DNA of 14,168 nt from Collybiopsis luxurians FD-317 M1 (taxonomy: Eukaryota; Basidiomycota; Agaricomycetes; Agaricales; Omphalotaceae): positions 535,778 through 549,945 of the forward strand of contig KN834785.1 of assembly GCA_000827265.1 (NCBI GenBank), in the 5' to 3' direction. Made by a program: the position numbers and the translations under genes. How positions within the stretch are numbered: the stretch's first letter is position 1; each line of letters opens with the position of its first letter. Of the stretch, positions 1 to 8,122 are shown in pieces. The notes under the pieces were generated by a model, which saw only the letters and a program-made list of their open reading frames with translations, ran no database searches and was not told where the DNA came from.

Positions 1-457
1 CTGCAACCTGCTGGATCAGGCTATGCATAAGCTGGTCGAGACTTTGTTGAGACATGCTTGGGATGGGGGAAGGAGATGATGTCAGTAGTGGGGGTGCTGG
101 TGAAGATGCAGGTGATGGGCAGGCAGTTACAGTGGTCGAGGCTGGTGGGGCAGTGAGGGCGAGTGGAACTGGAGGGGCAGTAAGAGTGTGTGGGGCAGTT
201 ATGGATCTGGCAATTGGTACAGCAGGGGTACCATCTCTGAGCTGAGTTGCTTCAGTGATAGAGTTTTCAAGGGTGTGTGGGCAGGGCTGTTGGTCACAAT
301 CATTCCAACTGTCTGGTAGCTGGTGGATGTGAGATCGGGCTTGGGTGTCAAAGGCATGCAGATAGCTGGAGCAGTCAACGTGTTCATGACCTGATTCAGA
401 GTCAGACAAATCTGCAGAGAAAGAAGGCATGGCAGTAGCGGAATCTGCAGGGACAGC
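1..457 (-). CDS. Unidentified partial open frame, Pro/Ala-rich, runs off the left edge
   Basis: A minus-strand frame is open from just after a TAG at 460-458 to the window edge, over 150 codons. The first ATG in it is at 430-428; another ATG in the same frame is at 55-53. The predicted protein starts acidic (DLSDSESGHEH), passes through a His/Cys-containing stretch, then a Pro/Ala/Thr/Ser-rich linker, and ends in a Gln/Leu-rich segment (SLDQLMHSLIQQV). An adjacent minus-strand frame upstream (530-440) also reads sensibly, so one frameshift may separate the two. The Gln/Leu-rich helix after a low-complexity linker would suit the N-terminus of a Ty3/gypsy-type gag, but no diagnostic motif is visible. 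It lies just downstream, in transcription sense, of a truncated copia element, so a nested transposon is plausible. Function is not recognised. Confidence 0.35.
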
Positions 458-1018
458 CTAGGCAGTAGACTATCAGTGCAGCAAGGATCTTGACCTAATG
501 TCACAAAGCGGTTTACAGTGGAGTGGCTTTCAAGAGCACGGTAATCAGTTTAGGCAAAGTCTGGTCCCAATTGACAGAGTTAATTAAATAGTCTACTGGT
601 ACAAGCAGGATACTCACCTGGTCCCAATCAACAGAGAGGTCAAGATGGGGACTCAGGTTACAGGTGGTAGGTATATATACTGTAGTAAGCTGTAAGAGGG
701 ACTAATGCTACTGGAGGACAAGATGAGAAACTAATGCTACTGGAAGACAATAGCTAAGTGACAGCTACAAGAATAAAAGGTATAGAGCATGTGGTCATGC
801 GACAGATGCGAGAAGAGAAACAAGGACAGTTCATTAATAAAACAATGACAGTGGGAATGAAATAGAAAAAGAACAATGATACCGTGTGGAGTGGAGATAG
901 GGAGGAGTTGTATGTCCAAAAGGTATTGATATGAAAGTTAGTCATAAACGCGGTCATGTGAAAGGTGTATAGTAAAAGAGAAATAAATAGGGGTTAGGAA
1001 TGGATGTTCGTACCAGCT
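458..1018 (-). other. Unassigned stretch between the copia relic and the left-edge frame
   Basis: No convincing gene is seen. A minus-strand frame from about 660 to 500 is open and contains two similar peptides, VDWDQ and VNWDQ, encoded by a 19-nt direct repeat (561-579 and 618-636, 57 bp apart). The first copy is followed on the minus strand by GTGAGT and the second ends in CAG, so the interval could be a 57-nt intron or a duplication. A palindromic TATA-like GTATATATAC lies near 670-680. The stretch could be the LTR or leader of a second retroelement, but I could not define LTR ends. Confidence 0.35.
701..758. repeat. Two-copy 29-bp tandem repeat
   Basis: The words starting actaatgctactgga at 701 and 730 are repeated with a 29-bp period. 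The copies differ at a few positions (gaggacaagatg versus gaagacaatagc). The repeat is in apparently non-coding sequence next to the copia truncation point. Confidence 0.7.
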
Positions 1019-3535
1019 TTATGACCGTGATTGTGAATCAGGATTATTGAGAAGCCAATAATTAATTGGAGTAGATTTGGCATGTTGAGGAATGTAAGTG
1101 TGAGTGGGGACAGGTGGCTTGGATTGCTGGGTGGATTCGGGCAGAGACTGAATATTTGAAGTAGATGAATCCAAAATTTCTTGAGAATCAGTTGGTGGCA
1201 ACTTGGATGAGGAATTGATTTGTGTATTCTGCTCCCCCTCAAGTGCTGACAACTTGATAGGTACATCAGATGTTTCCAGTTGTGTTTCTGGCTCCCCCTC
1301 AAGCTTGAAAATGATATTCTGAGATGTTTGGATTTTTTGGGACTCTGGGTTGAAGTATCACCAAGCATGCAACTCATCAGATAAACCAGTGAAGTGGAAT
1401 GGGCATGATTTAGATACAAGTTTTTGGTTTTTGCCATCTTGGTGTAAAACCCAACAGGGTGAGCCGAACTTGTACAGCATGCTGACATCTGGCTTCTTCT
1501 TCCAGAAAGCTTCATCAGGAGTAACATCCTGATTCAATCCTCGAGTAGGTGAATGGTTTTTAAGGTAAACTGCATAAGCCACAGCTTCTGGCCATAAAAA
1601 TAAAGACAAGTCATATTGAGCAAGCATAGCTCTTGCATGCTCAATCAATGTTCAGTTTAGTCATTCAGCAACACCATTTTGCTGAAGGGAATATGGTGCT
1701 GTGAACTCACAGTGAATACCTTTAGATGCAAGGTATTTTTGGACTTTTGAATCAATGTATTCACCTCTATTGTCAAAACAAAAAGCTTTACATTGCTTTC
1801 CAGTTTGTGTATGGATGTAAGCAATGTAATTTTGAATTTTTTCCTCCACCTCTGATTTTTGTTTCATGAAATAGACAACTGTGCAGCACATTGCACCATC
1901 TGTAAATGAAACAAAGTACTGTTCACAGTTAATCCCATCAGTGCGGGCCAGTCCCCACACATCAGTGAAGGTCATTTCTCCAATCTCTGTATATTGATGT
2001 TCTGCTTCTTTTGGAAAGGGTTGGACATGCTGTTTTGCACAGGCACATGCATCACAATCAAAGGTAAGTGGACTATTATGATCAATTATTAGACCAGTGA
2101 CCATATTCTTGTCCTTTAATAATTTGATTGATCAAGGTGATATGTGTCCAAATGTGTGATGCCAATCCTTCCAGGTATGTGCAGCAGGTTGAGATGGGAA
2201 GGCAAGAGTTTCTGTAACAGGATCAGGGGCAGATGATTTTGGTGAAGGGAAAGTGGATGGAGATGTGAATTGAGGTGAGCTGTGAGTGAGATGAACAACA
2301 TAGAGATTGCCGATGTATTTTCCACAGATTAATTCATGCAGAGAAGGGCCTGGAGTGTAGACAGATAGAGAACCATTACTAAATTTGACAGTGAAACTGG
2401 CGCATGTCATGCAGCTGACACTAATAAGATTGAAAGGAGCAGAGGGGGCATGTATGGCATCTCACAGAGTGAGATTGTATGCATTTTTACTGTGATGTAC
2501 AGCAACAGTGGCATTCCCTTGACCTTTGGCAGCTGTTTGTCCAAATCCTTTCACAGAATGATTTGGAGTTTTGAAGTAGGAGGAAAAATGAGATTTATTG
2601 TGGATAATGTGTTTAGTACATGCTGAATCTATCAACCATGAGTCAGGGGCTAGTGTATTCTCTACAGATCCCATGAAGGCATAATCGGACTCAATAATAT
2701 TAGAGTCTTCTCGGGAAATGTGTGCATGGTTGGTTTTTGTGATTCAAGAGCAGTTCTGCAATGTGCATTCATAATTCTTCTTCTTCTGTTCCACCATAAA
2801 GGTTTTACCATTAGCAGCATTTCGGCATTCATGTGCTGAATGCCCAACACAGCCACATTTGAAGCATGCATGAACAGCTGGATTAAATGAATTGTCACAG
2901 CTGCAATTATGCTGTTTGAATTTATTGGCGGCAAGGGCAATGTCATCTGAACTGGGTTTGGTTTCTTTGCACTAAGCTTGCTCAAGAATACGAGCAACAA
3001 GAGTGGTAGAGTTAGATAGTGCAGATGTATCAACTCATTGGATGAATGGGTCCCAGGAGTCAGGAAGTGAAGTGAGGAGGGTGATGGAGAATTCATCCTC
3101 AGTGAGGACAGATCCCAGTGCTGAGAGATCTTTGCAATAGCGAGTCATCTTTTGGATGTGCTCACTGATCTCTTCTCCTTCTTGGCATTGGGCACAGAAT
3201 AGTTTTTGCTGTGCCTGTACAATGCCGATGGGTCCCTTGGGTTGATACATTGCCAAGAGAGTAGTCCATGCAGATGCCGAGGTAGCGGCATCGGATATGT
3301 AAACTAGAGGGTCATCGCTGACTCATAGTCAGATAGTAGACAGTGCTTGTCTGTCTTTCTTAGCCCAAGTGGCAACTAGGCTGGGGTCAGAGGGTTTTAC
3401 ATTGGTGCCAAGGGCATATTCTTTGAGGTCCACATCAGTAAGGATATCAAGCATCTTGATGCGCCAGGTGGAGTAATTTTCAACACCTGTCAGATGCTGA
3501 ATGCAATATGCACTGTTAGAAGCAGAGTTGGACAT
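1019..3535 (-). pseudogene. Copia gag-pol relic: single frame, 11 in-frame stops
   Basis: The frame starts at ATG 3535-3533 (MSNSASNSAYC). Gag (3535 to about 2900) shows LTGVENYSTWR and a UBN2-like segment. The CCHC knuckle is at 2866-2825 (C-x2-C-x4-H-x4-C). The protease motif WLIDSACTKHI follows, then the GAG-pre-integrase WHHTFGHIS near 2150. The integrase core (2104-1661) shows a CDACACAK zinc-binding pair, FTDVWG, FDNRGEY and QQNGVAE, carrying the D, D and E catalytic residues. The integrase C-terminal part (1648-1360) contains KKPDVSMLYKFG. All segments are in phase: codon starts differ from 3535 by multiples of 3 throughout. Stops are TGA at 3331, 3325, 3037, 2746, 2464, 2134, 1663, 1654 and 1360, TAG at 2974 and TAA at 1021 (first base on the minus strand). 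The pol part after integrase is absent. Confidence 0.9.
2825..2866 (-). other. CCHC zinc knuckle coding segment (copia nucleocapsid)
   Basis: Fourteen codons read CFKCGCVGHSAHEC, a perfect C-x2-C-x4-H-x4-C knuckle. This RNA-binding motif marks the nucleocapsid end of copia gag. It is in the same frame as gag and integrase. Confidence 0.9.
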
Positions 3536-3653
3536 GATGAGAATCTATGTCAGTATATTAATTGATATAGCAAGTGGTGATGTATTGCAAGACTAAGAAG
3601 AATGAGAGTGATAAGGAGCAAAGTGGTAATCGGCAAGAATTCAGTCTGGGCCG

Positions 3654-3667
3654 GGGCCCATAACCTA
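3654..3667 (-). promoter_or_regulatory. Primer-binding site, initiator tRNA-Met anticodon arm
   Basis: Immediately after the LTR the minus strand reads AGGTTATGGGCCC. This is complementary to the conserved GGGCCCAUAACC of the anticodon arm of eukaryotic initiator tRNA-Met, rather than to the tRNA 3' end. Drosophila copia is known to prime from a half-molecule of this tRNA, and the match suggests the same mode here. Confidence 0.65.
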
Positions 3668-3668
3668 T

Positions 3669-3910
3669 TGTGATAGTAGGTTTTGGGACTTTGTGGATTA
3701 ATGAGAATTGTTATTATTATGCTCGAGCTTTAACTCAAGCATATATACTTAAGTACATTGTATCTAGAATGTTCTACAACTTGCTACTAAGTACTGTAAG
3801 TAACAAGTGAATAAGTACTGGTGGAACATGGGAAAATGTTCCCGAAGATTCTGGAGCATTCTATGCACATCGATACACATCTACATGCATGACATCATAG
3901 TCCTGCAACA
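3669..3910 (-). repeat. Copia 5' LTR (single copy)
   Basis: On the minus strand this segment starts TGTTGCAGGACT and ends CTATCACA, giving the TG...CA ends expected of an LTR, and is followed within a few bases by the primer-binding site. It contains a TATA-like GTATATATGC near 3740-3750. The length of about 240 bp suits fungal copia LTRs. The 5' end is chosen from the TGTTG start. The 3' end could be 2 bp shorter. With no second LTR visible, the boundaries are inferred. Confidence 0.6.
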
Positions 3911-3933
3911 CAGACATGGAAGTTCCATGTCTG
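3911..3933. repeat. 23-nt perfect palindrome at the LTR border
   Basis: The plus strand reads cagacatggaa, g, ttccatgtctg: two 11-bp arms around one central base, directly abutting the proposed LTR start. It could form a hairpin or cruciform. It may be the pre-insertion target, or part of the LTR if my boundary is wrong. Confidence 0.8.
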
Positions 3934-4234
3934 CACTCCCAGTGGTTGGTGGTACTTCCAGAATCCTCATTTGATGATGAAAGCAGTGGGTGTATGGGGT
4001 TGGTCTCCTTCATTGTTTGTTTGGAAGTCTGTTTCAGTTTTGTTTTGAGTTTTGTATTTAGAATTAGCTGTACTTGATTGTGTAATCACAGTGAATGTAA
4101 CATTTCTGGCCCCTGAGCTTATGTAGTTACAAGATTACAATTGAATGGAATAAAAGGGGATGCTGAATTTATATATTGATAAGCCTGTGCTTGATTCAAG
4201 ACAAACAAGGCTGAATCAGTTTGAAACTCTTAAC
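3934..4234. other. Gene-free stretch between the copia LTR and the NLR 3' flank
   Basis: No coding frame or repeat is convincing here. The composition is T/G-rich on the plus strand. Confidence 0.5.
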
Positions 4235-4382
4235 AAATTTAGTTAGTATGCATTACATTTGATAATCCAGAAAAATTCTGCACAATGGTTTTAAATTCAA
4301 CAAAAAAGGCATAAATATGTGCCACATATGGACCCACAACTAATAGCAGATTGAAAGTTAGTGATAGAAATCAAGGTATGAG
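4235..4382. repeat. 3' flank of the NLR gene, repeated at 11283-11435
   Basis: This flank shares words such as aaatttagttagtatg, ttgataatcca and atatgtgccacatat with 11283-11435, in the same orientation and position relative to the TPR code. The last TPR unit and its 3' flank were therefore duplicated together. Confidence 0.85.
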
Positions 4383-6331
4383 TCAGTAGTTCTCCCCAGG
4401 AACTTTCTTTTGCAAAGCAAGCACCTCTTCCTCAAGCTGTTTAGCAGCATTCAACTTCTCAAGTGACCTGTATGTATTTGCAAGATTGGCCATGGAAGTC
4501 AATGTATCAGGGTGGTTATCCCCAAGTACTTTCTTGCGCAAAGAAAGCACCTCCTCCTCAAGCTGTTCAGCAGCATTAAACTTCCCAAGTGACCAGTATG
4601 TACTTGCAAGATTGGCCATGGAAGTCAATGTATCAGGGTGGTTATCTCCATACTCTTTCCTTCTCCACCTAAGTCTGGTTTCTTCTATTTTCTCAGCCTG
4701 TTTCCAAAACCCATTATGTTTGAAAATTTCTACAAAGCTGTCCTGGACATTTGAAGTTGGTAAAAATTCTAATAAATCTTCAAATTGACTGGCATGAACT
4801 AGCAGCTCTCTTAGCATCTGCAATTTCTCATCTGTTTGTCCATAGGGAGTTGCTCGTGCTAAAATTAACATTGCTGTTTGTTTTACATCCTGTTGATATC
4901 CAATAGTCTCTCTAATACATGCATGCATAACTGGGTGGAATGTAATTGACTCTTTGGACTCATTATATGATACAAGACATAATTGATACAACTCCTCTAT
5001 GCTTCTTTCAAATGTACCCTCTTCTTCAAACCATGTTAAGAATTTTTTCATGTATTGGATTGCAGTAGTGGGTGGATTTACATCTCCTGGTTGAATATCG
5101 CTTACTGTAAATGCAGCAGCTTGAGTAAACACTGCTTTTGGAATGGACATTGGATGCAGGTAGGCACAGATTTGGATCAAACACTGAGTTGAGTAGTGTA
5201 GTTGATCAAAGCTGAGCTTAAAGGTACTGTAAACAGTTTCATGGTAGTTATCCATTGTTTTCAATCTATAATTAAGAATCCTTGTTTGCTGCTTTTTGAA
5301 ATAAGCCAAGTAATTTCTCAGTGTACAGGTTGGGGCTTTATGAATATATGCTCCAGCAGTTGCTACAGCAAGTGCATGATACCCCAGTGCATGAACAATT
5401 TCCATTGCAAAATCTTCATTCTCCTTAGAATGCTCTTCATGAGCATGTTTTAACAATAGTGTTACAGCATCCTCTTTGGAAAGATCACCAAAGTTAATAT
5501 GAGGGCCAGGAAATGCCATTTGAATTGTATCCCCAAGCCTGCTTGTTATTATAATATTCCCATGATTGCAACTGGGAATATACTCTTTGAGATAAAGCTG
5601 ATCATCATCAGCATTGTCAAAGATGCACAACCAGTTCTCTTGATTCCTTGCTAGGTATTTCTTAACATCTTCAATTTCTTCACCAACCCCCAGTGCTTTT
5701 CCAAGCTCCTTGAAATTGGCAAGGAGTGCAATTTTAGAAGTGGCATTAAAGAACCATATATTTGAGAATCTAGTTTATTTTTTAATTTCAGTAATCTAGC
5801 CAAAATACAGTTATGCCTCACTTGGAATGATTTTGTGCAACAAATTGAAGAACAACTTGGGTTTTTCCAGTTCCCCCACTTGCAACAAGAGGGACCACAT
5901 TTTGCTGAACAGCCGGCATTGAGAATATCCTAACAAGTTGATTAAGGATATCTTGTCGACCAACAAAGAATGGAGTAGGAGATGGACAAATCAGAACTTG
6001 TGAGGGTGACACAAACAAGTCTGGCTTTCCAGACTCAATTGGTTTTCCTATCTGATGGTCAATTTCATGTTTCTTCATATGGAGAATTACATGTGGCTTA
6101 CCATAATACTGGTTTACTACTTGAACATTGTTAACATCTCTCCCAGCAGCATTGAAAGTTGGTGATCCATCAATCCTGACAATGGATGCACCAGATAGTA
6201 TGGATACCGACCCTGGCACTGTCATCACATCAGTCGTACATTAAGAATTCATAGATTTATCACTTGTACTCACCGGAGTCTTTTTTGGGCTTATGCTTTT
6301 TCGGTAATAGAAGCCTTTTGAAGTGTTTCAT
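4383..6331 (-). CDS. NLR-like NB-ARC ATPase with C-terminal TPR repeats (three exons)
   Basis: I infer join(6331-6274, 6218-5822, 5769-4383), 613 aa. Both introns have good signals: GTGAGT...ACAG (55 nt) and GTGAGG...CTAG (52 nt). Splicing keeps one frame and joins the P-loop exon to the Walker B exon. The first exon encodes a basic leader (MKHFKRLLLPKKHKPKKDS). Residues 25-50 hold a Gly/Asn-rich motif (GASIVRIDG, FNAAGRDVNN). PFFVGR (about 102-107) precedes the P-loop SGGTGKTQ (133-140). Walker B is LCIFDNADD (199-207), the sensor IIITSR (224-229), a GLPL-like LGYHALA is near 280-286, and HPVMHACIRE near 460-469 is in the MHD-like position. Residues 530-613 form two NPHP3/KLC-type TPR units of 42 aa (GDNHPDTLTSMANLA). 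Such proteins act as cytosolic nucleotide-switched receptors, in fungi linked to non-self recognition. The first glycine of the usual GxGGxGKT is alanine here. There are few TPRs for the family; a paralogue nearby has about six. The leader exon is the least certain part. Confidence 0.85.
4400..4640 (-). repeat. TPR tandem units in the NLR gene, 126-bp period
   Basis: The word catggaagtcaatgtatcag recurs at 4491 and 4617, exactly 126 bp (42 codons) apart, with long near-identical stretches between. The high DNA identity of neighbouring units suggests recent homogenisation or unit turnover. Confidence 0.85.
5770..5821 (-). other. Intron 2 of the NLR gene
   Basis: The 52-nt intron begins GTGAGGCAT and ends AATAAACTAG, with a TTACTGAAA branch-like site. 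Removing it joins AA to A to make a lysine codon and continues into FSNIWFFNATS, the expected strand after the P-loop helix. Without splicing the frame ends at the donor TGA. Confidence 0.88.
6219..6273 (-). other. Intron 1 of the NLR gene
   Basis: The 55-nt intron begins GTGAGTACAAG and ends GATGACAG, with a GACTGATG branch-like site. It joins TCC-G to TG-CCA, giving Ser-Val-Pro in frame. If translation instead starts at the ATG inside the intron (6228 or 6225), the first 19 residues would be replaced by a few others. Confidence 0.6.
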
Positions 6332-6949
6332 AGATGATGGCGGTTCGTGTTCAAGATGATGAAGGGCATCTGATTGCTTTTATAGTGACAACGTGAGAAC
6401 CTCGTTGCTGCAACACGCCATTGCCCAATATGAAAGCCCAGGACATTGGCTCGATCCGATGTCACCGGTCGGACCCTACTTCGACTCAGAGTCAAGTCCT
6501 GGTAAACCGCGCTCCATGCCCGTGGTTGATGGCGATACACCATTTCCTGATGGTGACGAAAAAGTTTGAGGTGTGGATGGGAAGGGAAGGAAAGAAGGAA
6601 GAAAGTGTATTCAACGGCGCGGTCCGAGATCGGAACGCCGATGCGGCGCGAGCAAAAGGAATCCAGGACCAGGATGTGCCGTGCCTGATTGGCTGATTGA
6701 AACTTTTTCAGTCTTTCGTTGGCGAAGTTCAGACTGTTTCAAAACGAGGACCCTCTGTATGACCCGGCAGGAACGTCCCGAATCATTTAACGTCGGTGAG
6801 CAATCACCCAAAATAGGCAAGGAAGTTCCTGAATCGTGAGAAAGTGAATCAAAACGGGCAACACCGGCTTTACATCACGTATCCCCTTTTTGATTTTCTA
6901 CGGCTAGCATGGCATATCATCGCCCTAATTCACCTCTTATCGCTGAAAG
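6332..6949. promoter_or_regulatory. Divergent intergenic region between the NLR gene and gene copy 1
   Basis: This roughly 620-bp spacer separates the minus-strand NLR start from the plus-strand start at 6950. Composition changes here from CpG-poor to CpG-rich. A purine-rich tract lies at about 6577-6605. From about 6770 onward short blocks (ggcaggaacgtc, cgtgagaaagt, tttttgattttctacgg-type, gcatggcat, ttcacctcttatcg) recur upstream of gene copy 2, so they probably belong to the promoter and 5' UTR of the duplicated gene. Short frames here show no recognisable protein. Confidence 0.5.
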
Positions 6950-7338
6950 ATGTCGACGCCTGCGTCTGTCATGGCAAATCTCACCGCCGCCTTCCAAAAA
7001 GACCCTGACTTCGCAATAGCATACCCAATTTATCCGCTCAACGAAGAAACTGGGTGTCCTTGTTATACCACTGCAGCTAGTCGACGTAAGTTTTTCTTTC
7101 TTTCAACTTTTCTTTATTAAAACGATTATGTACCGATTACTCAGACAATGAAAGCCGAAGAGGATCCATTGATTCAACTGTTTCCTCGCGAGCCTCTTCC
7201 CCTGCTCCATGTACCAGGACCCGCCATCCTTTTTGTAATAGCTCTACCGACGACCTCTCCCTAATCACATCCACCAACGATACCAAACCTTGCCCTACCT
7301 ATGCCCGGGTCATCATCGACATCATCGTCAATGTCTAG
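6950..7338 (+). CDS. Gene copy 1, 5' part (two exons, ends at a premature TAG)
   Basis: I infer join(6950-7085, 7145-7338), 109 aa. The ATG follows ctgaaag. The intron (7086-7144, 59 nt) has GTAAGT...ACTCAG and joins CGA-C to AC-AAT. The N-terminus (MSTPASVMANLTAAFQKDP) includes a Cys-x-Cys pair (GCPCY). After the intron comes a Ser-rich stretch with RRGSIDSTVSSRASSPAP and STDDLSL, both conserved in copy 2 (RRGSIDSTASS, STDDISL). The frame then ends at TAG 7336-7338. The expected continuation (SSDDDDDGVGES) is one base out of phase, in the frame starting at 7301. A one-base insertion in the CCCGGG at 7304-7309, relative to copy 2, explains the break. Function is unknown. It may be a pseudogene or a sequencing-level frameshift. 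Confidence 0.45.
7086..7144 (+). other. Intron in gene copy 1
   Basis: The 59-nt intron reads GTAAGTTTTTC...CGATTACTCAG, a strong donor and acceptor. The aligned acceptor in copy 2 reads ACTCGG, so copy 2 has lost this AG. Confidence 0.8.
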
Positions 7339-8122
7339 TGACGACGACGACGACGGTGTTGGTGAATCAGGGCTAGCAATCGACACGCGGCACACCATTC
7401 AACCTCCCACTACTACTTCCACCACCGTCGCCGCCCTTGCTGCTGGAACAGTTGCTCCGAAGACTCATTCTTATCCATACTCGGTGCTCCTCCTCCGTCA
7501 TTCGCCATCCCCTCATCCAACAGCATACCTCTCACAAAGACGAACAGATTCAGCGGATTTTGTGAGGGTTGAGGTCCCCGTTTATTTAGTGCATCCGCAG
7601 GAGATGGTCGATGAAGAGGACGAAGGCGAAGACGGGTACGGATACGGATGTGATGAGGAAACGACGCGTCCCGCCAAAATGACAATAATCATTCATTATG
7701 GTTCCAAACCTCTTCCACCTCTTCCTACCGACCACGAGTTGGTAGTACCCTACCTCCCGTCTGAGCTCATGATTTGGCTCCTGTTCCAGCATCCTGAGGC
7801 TATCCAATGCCCGAGACTAGCTTTGTATCCAGTACTCGTTCTCTGGCCAGGTGCGACAGGAAATCTAAGGAAACATGTACCTCAATTCGAGGAGGAGGCA
7901 AAATGGCTCCTGTTCGAATTCCGATTCGGTTCCAATGCACAAGGAGAGGAGAGGCTTAGTCTTGTTCTGGACCATCCTCATGCACACGACGACCAGGAGC
8001 TTCTCGTTACACCAGAGTCGGCCTTGAACGATGCCAGCCCTATCGAGGTGTGGTGTTCCCGGGGTGCCGGGGATGAGGGAGAGGAGGGAGGTGTCGTGTT
8101 ACGAGAATTTTTTGTGATTTGA
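7301..8122 (+). CDS. Gene copy 1, main open frame: acidic, proline-containing protein of unknown function
   Basis: This 273-aa frame probably continues the 5' part in another phase; the ATG at 7301 need not be the real start. It opens with a Ser run then an Asp run (SSDDDDDGVGES), then a Thr/Ser stretch (PPTTTSTT). Parts shared with copy 2 are EVPVYLV, an acidic Asp/Glu/Gly segment, TRPAK, KPLPPLPT, SNAQG, ELLVTPES and the C-terminal PIEVW. Between about 7750 and 7870 the reading differs from copy 2: the RLSNARD peptide of copy 2 is found here only in another frame, next to a stop, so the 273 aa may mix ancestral phases. KPLPPLP looks like an SH3-binding-type proline motif. No enzyme domain, signal peptide or membrane segment is visible. 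Confidence 0.5.
   Translation: MPGSSSTSSSMSSDDDDDGVGESGLAIDTRHTIQPPTTTSTTVAALAAGTVAPKTHSYPYSVLLLRHSPSPHPTAYLSQRRTDSADFVRVEVPVYLVHPQEMVDEEDEGEDGYGYGCDEETTRPAKMTIIIHYGSKPLPPLPTDHELVVPYLPSELMIWLLFQHPEAIQCPRLALYPVLVLWPGATGNLRKHVPQFEEEAKWLLFEFRFGSNAQGEERLSLVLDHPHAHDDQELLVTPESALNDASPIEVWCSRGAGDEGEEGGVVLREFFVI

Larger units (their letters stand above)
1019..3910 (-). mobile_element. Ty1/copia LTR retrotransposon relic, 3' truncated
   Basis: In transcription order on the minus strand the element shows an LTR, a primer-binding site, gag, a CCHC zinc knuckle, an aspartic protease motif, a GAG-pre-integrase segment and the integrase core with its C-terminal part. This is the Ty1/copia order, with integrase before reverse transcriptase. 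No reverse transcriptase or RNase H follows: recognisable homology ends near 1019 and sequence of another kind takes over. No second LTR is seen in the window, so target-site duplications cannot be checked. The coding part is dead but has no frameshift. It lies about 470 bp downstream of the NLR gene's 3' end and in the same orientation. Confidence 0.88.

Noticed and set aside
54..245. Plus-strand Gly/Ala/Val-rich open frame
   Set aside because: It is the reverse of a Pro/Ala-rich minus-strand frame that is longer and reaches the window edge.
500..1000. Search for the copia 3' LTR
   Set aside because: No block similar to 3669-3910 was found there on either strand.
1019..3535. TGA read as an amino acid (recoding) in the copia frame
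   Set aside because: The host NLR gene uses TGA as its stop, TAG and TAA also occur in the copia frame, and the best-aligned TGA sites expect Arg, which fits CGA decay.
4486..4788. Plus-strand frame with internal repeats
   Set aside because: It is the antisense reading of the TPR units; the repeats are those of the NLR gene.
6421..6839. Plus-strand short frames in the divergent spacer
   Set aside because: No family resemblance, and the 3' part overlaps promoter blocks shared with gene copy 2.
7235..7370. Intron in gene copy 1 that would restore the frame
   Set aside because: Phase would fit, but it would remove STDDLSL, which is conserved as protein in copy 2, and the donor GTAATA is weak.
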